From Combretum micranthum (lineage: Eukaryota; Streptophyta; Magnoliopsida; Myrtales; Combretaceae), in assembly GCA_024138025.1 (NCBI GenBank), contig JAMXBD010000058.1:310001-374000 (forward strand): a stretch of DNA of 64,000 nucleotides. The letters run 5' to 3'. Below the pieces are notes generated by a model, which saw nothing but the letters and a program-made list of their open reading frames with translations, had not been told where the DNA came from and did not search any database. A program made the translations under genes and the position numbers. Of this stretch, positions 47,701-59,273 are shown piece by piece (position 1 is the stretch's first letter; every line of letters begins with the position of its first letter).

Positions 47701-48364
47701 AGAAAATAAATAGAGGAAGAAGGAGAGGGATGTGCACCGGCCAAGGGGAGAGAAGAGAGAGTGAGATGTAAATTTTTTGGATTTTTGTGTATTAAAAGTA
47801 ATAATATGTAAGATAGATATGATATAAAGTTATGAGAAAGGTAAAAAGTAAAGATAATAAGTTATGGTGTTGTAAGAGTAGGTGTTAGAAAGAGTAGAGA
47901 TAAAAGAATAGTGTAGAATAGTAATGAATAGTATAATGTAAACTAGATGTGACTAGTAAAATACCGGTAGTAAGAAAATACGCATATAATTGCGATATCT
48001 GTTATTTTTAGTTACCGAAAAATTATGAAACTGATATTTTTGAAATCCTTGTATTAAATCGGTCCTAAAGGTGTTATCAGAATATTTTTATTATTCCGAG
48101 CTCTAGGATACTCTTTTAGAGAACCGATCTCGTTTGAGTCCGAAGGTCACTTGAAATTCACAAATCTGATATTTTTATGTTTCCTCAAGTTATTACGAAC
48201 TATTAACACTAATTATCTCAACTTCGTTTTCTAGGGTTAAGGAATACAGAAATGCAGGATCTAAATTCTAGGCTTGTACTAGACTTTTGTTGACCTTTAG
48301 AGTTCCGGTTAACTTTTAATTCTAAATCAAACTTAAAATTAACCGAAAATGTTAGGAGTTTATA
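44761..48364 (-). mobile_element. Solo LTR with GCTTG duplications
   Basis: 3604 bp, reading TGTCACACCCCG...GAGTTTATA on the plus strand (last bases mutated from TTTACA). GCTTG is at 44756-44760 and 48365-48369. The empty site is visible in the sister LTR at about 56391-56410. TATA at 47649-47656, hairpin cluster at about 47061-47199, exon-like segment from 45945 with its stop at 45899-45901. No internal region. Confidence 0.9.
47649..47656 (-). promoter_or_regulatory. LTR promoter TATA box
   Basis: TATAAATA on the minus strand; CCCCCTCCTC leader as in sister LTRs. Confidence 0.55.
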
Positions 48365-48369
48365 GCTTG

Positions 48370-48915
48370 TTCACTTGCTTGATGCATTCATATGCGTGTT
48401 TAATAACTTGTTTGAAATTATTGATACGATTACGTTGATTCATAAATATTCTCACTAAGCTAGTTTGCTTATACTCCAATAGACTTTTGTTGTAACAGGA
48501 CCAATATCTTTTATGCCCGAGGACTTCATATACTCGAGTAGGATTATGTTTTAGGGAGCTTCTGGAAATCTTTTGAAGATCATAGGCTAATTATTCTTTA
48601 ATATCTTTTGGTGTTAGTATTGTTTCCTTGTTTGAAAGACTAAGCTGATTTATGATTGTTTGGAGATTTATAGGGGAAAGCCCCTAGGATGATGTAAGGA
48701 TTATATTCTTACAATGTTAAAATTAGATGGTTTTCTAGATTTCTTGTATGTTGTATTTACTATCTTGAACTACACATCCCACCGGTGTCTCCTATTGTTG
48801 TGATAGACACCTTACATATGGTGTTAATGCTTTCGCATGACTTCAGGAAGTCATTCTTAAGTTTTAATACCATATGGCGGACTGCCACGTCTAGGGTACC
48901 CTTTGGGGCGTGACA
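48370..48915 (+). repeat. 5' LTR, part 4 (3' end)
   Basis: Continues from the solo LTR to the LTR end GGGGCGTGACA at 48905-48915. Parallel to 56401-56946 of the 3' LTR. The primer site follows at once. Confidence 0.88.
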
Positions 48916-48922
48916 ATTTAAG

Positions 48923-48934
48923 TGGTATCAAAGC
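48923..48934 (+). promoter_or_regulatory. Primer-binding site, initiator Met tRNA
   Basis: TGGTATCAAAGC, one change from the iMet consensus, seven bases after the LTR end. It identifies 48915 as the inner end of a 5' LTR. Confidence 0.88.
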
Positions 48935-50019
48935 ATCAAAATTAGGGAAGAAAACCATAAGTTTAGGAATGAAAGTCTTAGAGGCATGATAAGCTTAGGA
49001 ATAAATCATGAGAGTGATAGGGAAATTCTTGTGAAGTTATTAGTATTTAGATGAAAGATTAGTAAAGGAAAAGATAGATAGATTTTTCATCATAGGATAA
49101 AGGAACCGTAAGTGAGTGAAGGGAAAACCTAAGAATCCTATGAGACCACCCTATCTAATAAGACAAAAACAATTTAGGAAGTCCTAGAGTCGTAACAAGT
49201 GGGATATTTTGGTACCGAGTGGGAAAGTCGCGTATTTTACGATTTCACCAAAAACATAAGTTTAAAACTAGTTTTTGTCTTTGAATGAATTCCCAAACTT
49301 TTTAATCACAAGAAAATTTCCTGCTTTTTAGTTAAAGAAACCAATAAAAGACTATATGATCTAGTTTTAACCGCGAGTACGTCCTTCGATGTGCCAAAAG
49401 ACGAGGATCCCGCATCTATTGCCAAAAGACGAAGCAGGAGCTCTAAGAAGAGAAGTCGTAACCATGCACGAGTTCGTGAGCACAAAAAGAGGATGTCAAG
49501 TCAAGGAGGAAGCATCGCATTTACCTGAAGCATAGCGCCTTAGTTAACTAAATAAGATTTAATTAAAGAAAGTAGTTAAGAGTTTGAATATAACCAGTGA
49601 ATTGAAGAATCCCTTAAAAATTCCTTATACTGTTTTATGATATCCATATTATGCCTTTTTCCTTTTATAAATTTCTTAAAAGATGTCCTATTTTGTGGTT
49701 TTATGAAATTCTATTTTGGAAATTCTTTATTTGCTTACCATCTTTTTGTTTAATGTTCGTTATATGGTTTTATTTCCATGAATTTGATTTTCAATCATAA
49801 ATTTCTAATCTTTTATGTTTAAGTTTTCTATGTTTCTATTGAATAAAATTTTCTTTTATGGTTATTTAAATTTTATTTATTATGCTTTTGATTCTGTAAA
49901 TTTCCGTATTTTGATAATTATGGTTGTTCTAGATTTCCTAGATTTATGTTAAATATCGCGATAAAACTTAATAAGTTAAGAGAAAAGAATGAACTCACAT
50001 AATTAAAATATTTAAATAG
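48935..50019 (+). other. Leader region without a clear gene
   Basis: About 1.1 kb. Near 49400-49530 a short open stretch (SIAKRRSRSSKKRSRN, then KKRMSSQ) sits where the upstream ORF ends in the minus-strand element, and could be its remnant. The rest is AT-rich and carries no recognisable domain. Confidence 0.35.
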
Positions 50020-51393
50020 CCATACTCGAAGGGGACGAAACCACGAGCAACATTCTTCAAATCAACCAGTTGGGGAAGGAAATCAACCCGAAGTTCCTCC
50101 TCCAAATCCGCAAGCTATGCCACCACTGAATCCACCAGTTCACAACCAAGCCTCTCTTATACAGATAGCAGAATTGTTGAATATTCTTGTGCAGTAGTAG
50201 AATGCACATGCGCTACTTCGACCCCACCCCAAAACGAACATCAAGCATCCGTGGAAATGCCCACACCACATAATGAGCAAACCCATACCATGCCCTTGTC
50301 GCCACCACCACCACCAAGACCCTACCAAAGCATTTTGTCGGAATTCATCAAGAGTAATAGATACTTCGATAAGCCTTTAGCAAGCCTGACGAGGCAGAAG
50401 ATTGGCTTGCATACATAGAAAGGTCATTCGGTACGTACGAATTGCCACAACACCTAAAGATAACCTATGGAACCTATATGCTTCGCCTAAATGCTCGGGT
50501 GTGGCAGAAATCCAAGAGTAGAGAATTGACGCATCTAATCACTTGGGAGATGTTTTGCCATGAGTTTCTGGAGAACTACTTCCCAGAAAGCCTCCGAGTT
50601 TAGTATAGCTTAGACTTCTTGCATTTTACACAACAAGGCAGAACGGTGGAACAATATGAGACTGAGTTCAGTAAGCTACTCCAGTGTACACCTAACTCGT
50701 ACAAGTATACTGAGAAGCTAAAGAGGCAAGTCTTTTTGAACGGACTAGACGAGGAACTGTGAATAAAGTTGGAAGAATTTGACATAAGGAATTTTCGAGA
50801 ATTGGTAGAAAGAGCTCGGATTGTCGAAGGAGAAAAAAGGAGAAAGACACGTGCACTAGAAACGAAGATCCGTATTATTGGAAGGAGATTTCATGAAAGG
50901 CTAAGTTTTAGCTACCCATCAAAAAGGTTCAAGCCAAATAACAGTTTTGGAGAAATTGTTAGTAGAAGAAAAGAAGCACCAAAGGAACATAATTTGCTGG
51001 AAATGTCAGGATACCCACTAGCCGAAAAGATGTCTTGAATTGCAAGATAAGTGCTACTTTTTTGGGGACCCCAACCACAAAGTGCCAGAGTGCCCAAAGA
51101 AAGCATCCTCCATTTGCTTCGTGTGTAGACAAATTGGACACTTTACCAAGGAATGCCCACAAATGAAGAGTGTTACCATCGGATTAACTGGACCGCCTAG
51201 AGGACCTACGCCAACAAGAATGAGGAATGGAAATGGAAATGGAAGTCATGCTGGGACTTCTATGCATGGAATGAGGGTCTACAACTTGGAAGGTCAATGG
51301 AGACGTGGGGAGATGGATGATGGAGATGTGGAGTTAGCTACTCTTGAGGACGAGGACAACTACGGCTATGACCGTATCATAGGTCAGTGTTAA
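50020..51393 (+). pseudogene. gag pseudogene of the 24-kb element
   Basis: Gag is recognisable throughout with stops and shifts. There is a Pro/Asn-rich N-terminal part (50040-50160), the capsid start EFIKSNRYFD (about 50340), capsid phrases RLNAR and LENYFPESLR (50480-50610), GRTVEQYETEFSKLL (50640) and LKRQVFLNGLDEEL (50720). Two open pieces follow (50769-51038 and 51040-51393). The second holds knuckles: one where the second Cys is replaced by Phe (CYFFGDPNHKVPEC) and a normal one (CFVCRQIGHFTKEC). It then runs to MHGMRVYNLEGQW, also found in the other element. Gag ends at TAA at about 51391. Confidence 0.85.
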
Positions 51394-52750
51394 ACCTTAA
51401 TCAAGTGTTTTCTTTAATTCCGTAATAGTATAAAGATTGGTAGATGATAATTGGATGATTGAGTAAAACCCCTAAAAGCGAAATAAACAATTCCACGGAT
51501 AGTGACGTTAAGGAAAATTTTAAAAGCGTGTCCCCAGGAAAATTTAAGGATGCCTCCTCCCGACAGACCTTATAATACTAGAAGTAAGTAAATATGAAAT
51601 GCCACAAGAATGAGTTGATTATCTTCTGATGAGAATACGGTTGGCTATCAAAGTAAGAAAGTAGAATTTATGGGACAAGGAAGGAAAGAAAACATCCATA
51701 GATGGATTTGTTAGCTAAGGAGACATGAACTGAGTTCAGTTGAGTTGGTAAAAGAATGATGATGAGGACTTGGAAGCTAGGTTTATGAAATGCAAGGAGT
51801 AAAAAGGGAGAAACACAATCTAGACAACATCCTCATTGTCAACAGGTTTCCCTAAGGTTTTCCAAGATGAGTTACCTGGATCGCCTCCCAAGTGAGAGAT
51901 CGATTTTGAGAATTGACTTGGTAAGGAATACTGAGCCTATGATTAAACACCATACCATATCACACCCATCAAGTTGAGAAAAAGCTAAGGAAGTAACTAC
52001 AAGAGTTTTAGGGCTAAGAAATGGATAGGTTAAGTGTCTCGCCTTGAGAAGCCTGGTACTCTTTATAAAGGAAAAGAATGGATAAATAAGTTTATACATA
52101 GACTATTGCAAGTTGAATAAAGTCATCATCAATAACCAAGTACTTGGATAATCCAGAAGTGAATAAGGAATTGCATAAACGAACAAAAGGGGAACGAAGT
52201 TTCCAAGGATTAAAGTAACAAGTTGTCTTTGCAATAATGGTAATGTTGTCAATATTAAAAAGAGTCCTAGACAATGCATGGGAACACATCGGGAAATGGT
52301 CTCGAATGTGCAATTGCTTACGCTTCTCGACAGAGACCACAAGAACAAAATTGACAACATGGTATAGTGTTAGTCATGGTAAAGCTTGCCTTTCAATGGA
52401 GATGCTATCTGAATAATCAAGGATAAGGAATTTATATTAGTCACCCAAACCTTGAGCACTTGTTCATGTTAAAGGAACCGAACATGTGATAGAAGAAATG
52501 GTTAAGAGTTTATAAAAGATTACAATCCTAGAGTGAGCTATTATGCGAAAGAAAATGAATGCAAAAACCAATGCTCTAAGCTGAAAGAAAGGAAAATTCG
52601 AGAGCCGATAAGGAATTGGACCGATTAGAAGTGACAAGTTTTTGAAATTCAAATTGAGAATCACAAGGACATTAAGAGCAAATTCCATTGGAAAATATTA
52701 AAACCTTTGAAGAGCTCGGGTATGCATCATGAGCAAGATTATGAACCAAG
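51394..52750 (+). pseudogene. pol remnants (protease, RT, RNase H); integrase lost
   Basis: Only scraps remain of a pol that should be about 4 kb. At 51565-51620 LIILEVSKYEM is the second protease block. At 51840-52140 PPK.EIDFE, YHITP and a degraded LYIDYCKLNK ([12 protein letters not shown]) are readable across frames. At 52280-52350 GNGLECAIAYASRQ is RNase H, and at 52440-52600 a decayed TDHxxLxHxF block is its later part. No integrase core can be found. The end YEPSFEDKTFF at 52740-52770 abuts the polypurine tract. Confidence 0.72.
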
Positions 52751-52762
52751 TTTTGAGGACAA

Positions 52763-52785
52763 AACTTTCTTTAAGGAGGCTAGGT
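52763..52785 (+). promoter_or_regulatory. Polypurine tract
   Basis: CTTTAAGGAGGCTAGGT before the 3' LTR start at 52786; more degraded than in the minus-strand element. Confidence 0.75.
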
Positions 52786-55700
52786 TGTAAACCCCCGAAT
52801 TTTGTGAGAATGGTTTTGGAATGCCGAATCGAAACCCTAAAGACTAACCCAAATCGAAAGCGAACCTTAAACAATTTCGATCATGGGATTTCATAAGAGA
52901 ATCTTTAAAAACAAAAATAGAAAATTCAATAATCTTTCAATTCAAAAATCCGAGCATGAGAATGTCCATCCATCCGATCCTTAATGTAAACCCCTCAATT
53001 TCTAAGGTAAAGTTAGATTAAACCCTAACCCTAGTCAAACCGGAGTTTCAAAAATCAACAAAGATCAAAACAATCTAACAGTTTCAACTCCGGCAATCCC
53101 ACGCTCTCAAACCCTAGACAATGGAATTGAGTTTATAGCTTATAAGAGTTCATAATAATATAGGGAGGTATGAAAAAATCATATTCGCCTAATTCAAGTA
53201 TCTTTGGGATCCGAACGGGATCAGTTTTTAAAAATCGTACTCGAGAACACTAAACGTTAAAAATATTTCGATAACACCAAAAGACTCGTAATTATACAAG
53301 GATTTCAAAAATATCAGTTTCATAATTTTTTGATAACTAAAAATATCAGATATAGCTCGTTTACGTGTATTTTATTACTACCAGTATTTTATATGTCTAG
53401 TTTACTATTCATAGTACCATTTCTACTATTCATTACTATTTCACTATTTCTACTTTTTCTTACACATATTTCTTACTACCTATACACCAATTTCTTACAC
53501 TTTTACATTTCCAACACAACTTTATTTACATCAAACCTTACACATTATTACTTTTCTTTACACAAATTACAAAATAAACAAAAATCCTCTCTCTTTCTCC
53601 CTTGATGCCGCCAGCCTCCCTCTCTCTTTTCTCTATATATTTCTTTTTTAATTAATTTTATTACATCTAATTTCCACTCCAAAAATTCTATAAATACCCC
53701 TTCCCTCCTTCATTCTTTCACACATTCATTTTACATAACAAAACTCTACCAAAATTTCCTCTCAAAACCTCTTTCCAACAATCCCCTCTCCAAACACTCT
53801 CTACCAGTTACTATTTTTCAAGAAAAATAACAAACACACTACCCATTCATCTCTTTTTAAATCCTCCATTAAACCTTAGGTAAAATCCTACCTATATCTC
53901 TTTACCATGTCATGCAACTTAATATGACCATGGTGTGTGCTTTCTAAACAAATAATTGTTATGGAAGTAACACTATGTTTATGTTTTGTTCTTATTCATA
54001 AACAAATCTTATTTTACTATTACGATTGTTATTGTTATGCTATTATGTTATTGTTATTATCCTAATCTAGCTCCTATATGTTAGTAAATATATTTATGTA
54101 TATATATTTCCTAGAGCATATGAGCTCACTAACATAACATTTATTTATTTATTCATGCCTTATAATTTATTTATTTACTTTTTTCAAGCAATTTATTATG
54201 ACTACTCTTTCTGGTCTTAAACTTTTCCTTATCAAGTCAAAACGATTTTCTTTCTTTTCTTTTCTTTTCTAGTCTATTCTTAGTCCCGGATTGCCTTGAT
54301 CAAGCTAAGGTTTCCATACATGATCGGGATACCTTGATAAAGCTAGGGTTCCCAATGCTTGACCATATTATTTTGTTTAATTGCTTATGTATATTTCTTT
54401 CTATCTTATTATATATTATTCTTACTTTTTATTGTTACAAATTCATATTCATGCATAATTAGAATGTCGATCTCTTAATAAAAAAATAAAAATGGGTACT
54501 TTCATAAACAAAGAGGAGTAAACTAGATTTCTTAACAAAGGAATTTTCAACTAAAGATCTAAGTTTTATTTTTAATAAAATCTTTTCAAAAAGATAAGCT
54601 AATCATAAATTTTAAAAGTAGTATTAATGAAGATTTCTTCAAATAATAAAAGAAACTCACTTCGTTTATAAATCAGAATTAAATACTTCATAAAAATATA
54701 AATTTTTGCATTAAACTTAAGATTTTAACCTAATCACATCTTTTGTAAAACTTAAATAGGTTTCCTATAGACTTTGAAAATCACATATTAAGAAAATTTC
54801 TATGCAACTTAATTTTTTATATATTGTTATTCTCTTTTAAAATTAAAATAAAATTTTTGCTAAGTTCTAATATTGACAATTCTTTATTAAGAAAGCTTTT
54901 CTTATAAACGTATCTAAAAAAATTATTCCACCACTTATAAACATTAGGAATAAAACAAGTTTTTCAAATCAAGGTAAAATCAACTCACGATTTTAGAAAC
55001 TAACTTAGAAAAATAAAATTTACCGAGAAAATAAAGTTTTAAAAGTAAACTTATTTTCTAAAGAAGAAAAAGAATATAAAAATGAGAGGAAAACATACAT
55101 TTAACACAACTCCAAATCTTAGACCACACCAACAACTTAAGGAAAATTTTAAAAAGCTTATTTTTCAATCACTAGAAGTAAAGTTGGTACATAACTTAAA
55201 GAACCAAATTTTTGGGAATTAGTTTACTTTTGAAAAGTTAGAAAATGAAATTATAATAGGAAAACACTCACTCATAACAACCCAAGTATATTTTAGTTTT
55301 CCTCCTAGCAATGCAAAAATGAGAAATTTTCAAAGTTTCATATTTTAAAACTCTTAAAGACAAATTGTTTGTGAAATATCAATATTGAAACAACACTACA
55401 AAAATCATGCATAAAATATGAGCATATATTTATTTATATAAATATATATGTTCAAAGGATTTTTTAACTATACAAATATCCATATATTTTGCTTAAAGAT
55501 TTTTTAGTAAAGAGAAGTTTGGAAAAATCATATTTTGAGGATTATGAAATTCGTAACTATTCTATATCGTAGTAAGTTACAACCCAAATGGATTTTTGTG
55601 ACAAAAATAACCTTAGAAATGGATAGATCTTTTTGAATAGGTAGAAAACGGTATATTATATGCGCAAATTTCGAGTTAGAATGAGCTAGTTATGGCCGTT

Positions 55701-56946
55701 TTAAGTTAGAATTTCCTCTTATCCGAATTTAACGCAAATGCTAGAATAGAATTAGAAAGTTCAAGAATAGATTCCATGAAATACTCATTTTGGGTATTTC
55801 TTTTATTTAGGTAATGAAGTTTGGGAGGGTCCATATTCGTAGGACCATTACAAGTAAAGAGTTTTTAGCAAAGATGGCCGAGTGAGTTTATTTCCTACCT
55901 TTTACGTACTTGTTTGTGCTTGTAGCTAGAGGCACTAGAAGTAGGAAAAGATAAAAATGAATTTTGTATGATAACATTGATTGAAAGAATACTAAGCATA
56001 TCGGGACATGAATTATTGTTAAATCAAATTGTGTTTTATTATTACCATGCTGGAATGTCTGCAATTCTATGATTGCTTTAAAGTACCTTAATTACACATT
56101 TAAGTTATATATATTAATTGATTCATGTATATCACATAGTTAGTTTCATTTCATTATCTACTATATTCGATGGGACAAGAGTATAGTAGTGAGGTTTGCA
56201 GGAGCCATGAGTCTGCAAGATGGGCGAATAGGAGCCAGAAAGAACTATTTCGGGATGGGCGAGTAGAAGCCAGAAATAAACTACATAAGTTGGATTTCAA
56301 ATATGGGTTTTAAAGAGCCTTGAAACACCTAACCACTGAATGGAGGGGTAAATCCATTCAAAACATATGATTTCCGGTAGATCATATGTATTGCTTGTTC
56401 ACTTGCTTGATCAATTCATATGTATGTTTAATAACTTGTTTGAAATTATTGATACAATTACGTTGATTCAGAAATATTCTCACTAAGCTAGTTATGCTTA
56501 TACTCTAATAGGCTTTTGTTGTAACAGGACCAATATCTTTTATGCTCGAGAACTTCATATTCGAATGGGACTATGTTTTAGGGAGCTTTTGGAAATCTTT
56601 TGAAGATCTTAAGCTAAATATCCTTTAATATCTTTTGGTGTTAAGTATTGTTTCCTTGTGTGAAAGACTAAGCTGATATTATGATTGTTTGGAGATTTAT
56701 AGGGGAAAGCCCCTAAGATGATGTAAGGATTATATTCTTATAATGTTAAAATTGTATGGTTATCTAGATTTATTGTATGCTGTATTTACTATCCTGAACT
56801 ACACATCCCACCGGTATCTCCTATTGTTGTGATAGATGCCTTACATATGGTGTTGAAGCTTTCGCATGACTTCAGGAAGTCATTCTTAAGTTTTAATATC
56901 GAATGTGCCAGACTGCCACGTCTAGGGTACCCTTTGGGGCATGATA
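52786..56946 (+). repeat. 3' LTR of the 24-kb element
   Basis: 4161 bp, uninterrupted, so it is the best reference copy for this LTR type here. It starts TGTAAACCCCC with a second start at 52985, and ends in the mutated GGGGCATGATA. TATA at 53689-53696, leader to the donor-like site near 53878, hairpin cluster at about 54199-54352 (decayed), exon-like segment from 55811 with TAA at 55855-55857. Confidence 0.9.
53689..53696 (+). promoter_or_regulatory. LTR promoter TATA box (3' LTR of the 24-kb element)
   Basis: TATAAATACCCC preceded by CTCTCTCTTTCTCCC and followed by TTCTTTCACACATTC, an ATG-free leader. Confidence 0.6.
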
Positions 56947-56951
56947 CCTTG
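56947..56951. repeat. Target-site duplication CCTTG (right)
   Basis: Identical to 32699-32703. Confidence 0.88.
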
Positions 56952-57054
56952 CACCCGGTGTTTAAACTCATGGAGTGACTAAGGTTGTCACACTTGAGTT
57001 TAGATATTAAGTGTGGCGAACTGTCGCGTTTAGGGTACCCTTTGGGGCGTCACA
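56952..57054 (+). mobile_element. Solo LTR, right part
   Basis: The last 103 bases of the LTR begun at 28991, ending GGGGCGTCACA. CACCCGGTG...GGCGAACTGTCGCG is the usual LTR end wording. The five bases after it, TGCTG, differ by one from TGTTG before 28991. Confidence 0.78.
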
Positions 57055-57775
57055 TGCTGCGTCATCAAAATGACAATCTACAAATCGTATAGCAAACATA
57101 TTTCCCATTAATGGTCCAAGATATTTAATTATTGAGGGATTTTTATATTCAACAAATAAATTTAGTTTTCTCTAAGGACTCATCTTAGTATGTAATGGTG
57201 GAACAATAGAACATATACGACATATCAAAAAATTCTTAGAAGAGACATATTTGACTCTCAACCAAGGATCAATTGCAGTGGGAAAAAATTATAGTAACTC
57301 ATTGATTTAATACAAATGAGTGCTGTCACGTGTAAAATAACATATTCCTATGTAAACTAGGGAGTTTAACTCTCATAAGTAATGGTCTAACTATTAATTG
57401 AAGACGTTTGATAAGTGATGCTTAGACCATTTAGCATATGAACATATGTTATAAGATGTGTAACTTTTACCTCAAGTAAAATACACTAATATTTAGAAAT
57501 TATGCTTAAAATTGGATTTTAATGTGATTATAATTTTCTTTTTGGTAATCCTTGTAACATAGAGATATGATTCCTTTCTTTTGTAGTGTTAATATGATAT
57601 CCACGTTGCAAATATCTTTAAAACTTAACAAATTTCTATTATACTTTAGAGAAAAGAATGCAGTATTTATGGCAATATTTTGCTCCTTTTAATAATATAT
57701 TAGCTTTTATAAAGTCTTTAGAGGTAATAAAACGTTTCTTCTAAAGCTTTAATTAATTTTTATGTTACTTCATAT
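57055..57775 (-). pseudogene. Ty1/copia polyprotein fossil (pre-integrase to integrase)
   Basis: On the minus strand with many stops. From the right: SLKYNRNLLSFKDI near 57600-57690 (the pre-integrase block of copia), EVKVTHLITYVHMLNGL near 57420-57470 (the VEHPVPHVHTQNG motif of integrase), VILHVTALI, YNFFPLQLILG and LRIF near 57210-57320, and IIKYLGPL, then RFVDCHFDD at 57065-57130. That order and wording are Ty1/copia integrase and the linker to RT. It continues at 28836-28990 across the nested insertions. Confidence 0.75.
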
Positions 57776-58906
57776 TGATGAACTAAGGTTGGTTACAATC
57801 TTGTTTTGATGACAAAATGTATTGCGCAAACAGTCCACAACTTAGTTAAGCTATATTTAATAAGCAAAACTTGTTTTTAATATATTTAAGCTTATGAACA
57901 TATATGTGTTTGTGTTTGTATGTTGTTGTTATCTGCAAATTGTGCAAGAACAAACTGTCATGCCCCAACCTTGATTGTGGTCTTGATTGCAAACTTGGTT
58001 GATGGCTCAATTGGTCCAATCGAAGTATAAATCCAAGGTGCGACAAGTGGAACAAGACAAGATGCATAGACTTGGTCGCAAATCATGTCGATGTCTTGAT
58101 AAGTTTAAACTCCAGGGCATGACAGGTTTGAATCTGAGACTCGACAAGCATGAACTTGGTCGAGGAGTAAGTTGAGGCGCGATAGTTTAAAAAATAGCCA
58201 TTGCTAACTTTTAAATTCAAGCGTTTGAGGTTCTTTTGAGGGTGAACGGCTATGTTTTTAAATATACTATATATAAAATGTTTTGGGGTGTTTTTTAAAG
58301 AGAGAGACGAGAATAGAGCTTTACTTGCATAGATTATGTAAAAATACTTTCTATTTGTGTTTGGTTTTATTAAGTGAATAGTGTCATTCGTGAGATTAGT
58401 GAGCTAATATTGTAAGGTACTCTTCATAGGTTTTGTATGAGTATTTTAGTGAAGTTCTCTTATGTTTGTTGCAATTGGTGAAGTCCTCATGTGTTGAGGC
58501 ACTTATGTGAAGTCTTACGTGTGTTTAGGCAATTAATGAAATTCTTTTGATGAGGCATTTGTAAAGTCCTAGTATTGAGGCAATGTGAAGTCCTTGGTTA
58601 TGAGGCATTTGTCAAGTCCTCTTTGTAGGCAATTGTTTTGATTGAATGAAATGCGTGGTCTTCCTTGAGTAAGGTGGTTGTGGACCATGGAGACTAGGGG
58701 ACGAGCCGAACTCCACATTAAATCTGGTGTAATCTTTTTCTTATCTTATTTCTTCATTATTGTCGTTGTAATTGTGCGTAAAAAAATAAAAGAGATAACA
58801 GTTGGTTAAGTGAGCTTAAAATTGATTTTAAAAACCTACCTTATAGTTTCCGCTTCTGAATGTATGTGTAAACAAACCTAGTTGCACTTTAATTTTTTTT
58901 CCAACA
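57776..58906 (+). repeat. 5' LTR of a SIRE-like copia mini-element
   Basis: It starts TGATGAACTAAGG and ends about ...CAACA. The same start recurs at 59274. It has a TATA-like ACTATATATAAAATG at 58264-58278. The 3' region GACCATGGAGACTAGGGGACGAGCCGAACTCCACATTAAATC is the wording of SIRE/Tork-type copia LTR ends. A primer site follows. Length is about 1.13 kb. Confidence 0.75.
58450..58640 (+). repeat. Degenerate tandem repeat in the copia LTR
   Basis: About seven units of a 24-32-base motif, GTGAAGTCCT...TTGAGGCAATT, just downstream of the TATA box. Confidence 0.65.
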
Positions 58907-59273
58907 ATTGGTACTATAGTGGGTCTCTAAGGTTAATGCTTAACCACATCTTAGAAAAAAAGTTTCTATGGTTTTTAAAAAACACTAAGCTTGCGTGTTT
59001 TTGTGTGCTAAAAAATGAGTTGTTTATTAAATGTAATTTAAGTCTTTCAGTTGAGCATCATATCTTTACATATGAGCTTTTACCCAGAATGCTTAACTGA
59101 GTCAGTTAAGTTGCATTTAATAAGTTATTATTACATATAGCCTGGTAACATTTAATTAAGCATTACATCTTTTACAAGTGAGCTTTTACCTGGATGCTTA
59201 ATTGAAGGGAAGTGCTAAGTTGAGGGGGAGCAATGTTATGCAATAATTGTTTACATAAAAAAAGGAGGGAGAT
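58907..59273 (+). mobile_element. Residual internal region of the copia mini-element
   Basis: Only about 370 bases between the primer site and the polypurine tract (AAAAAAAGGAGGGAGAT, 59257-59273). There is no gag or pol. It holds two diverged copies of a GAGCTTTTACC...GGATGCTTAA phrase (about 59040-59100 and 59160-59210). Either a non-autonomous element or an internal deletion. Confidence 0.65.
58909..58920 (+). promoter_or_regulatory. Degenerate primer-binding site
   Basis: TGGTACTATAGT, followed by GGGTCTC, resembles the TGGTATCAGAGCGGGTCTC context of copia elements with changes in the middle. Confidence 0.55.

Larger units (their letters stand above)
32704..56946 (+). mobile_element. Non-autonomous Tekay-like element with nested insertions
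   Basis: The element spans about 24 kb. CCTTG is duplicated at 32699-32703 and 56947-56951. The 5' LTR is in four parts (32704-33305, 36706-37362, about 42917-44760, 48370-48915). Then come the primer site, an internal region of about 3.9 kb, a polypurine tract, and the uninterrupted 3' LTR 52786-56946. Both LTRs share an unusual doubled start. The internal region has gag and small scraps of protease, RT and RNase H. Integrase is missing, so the copy needed help to move or decayed since. Confidence 0.88.

Noticed and set aside
48923..48934. A tRNA gene at the TGGTATCA sequence
   Set aside because: It is the primer-binding site next to an LTR end, with no tRNA arms around it.
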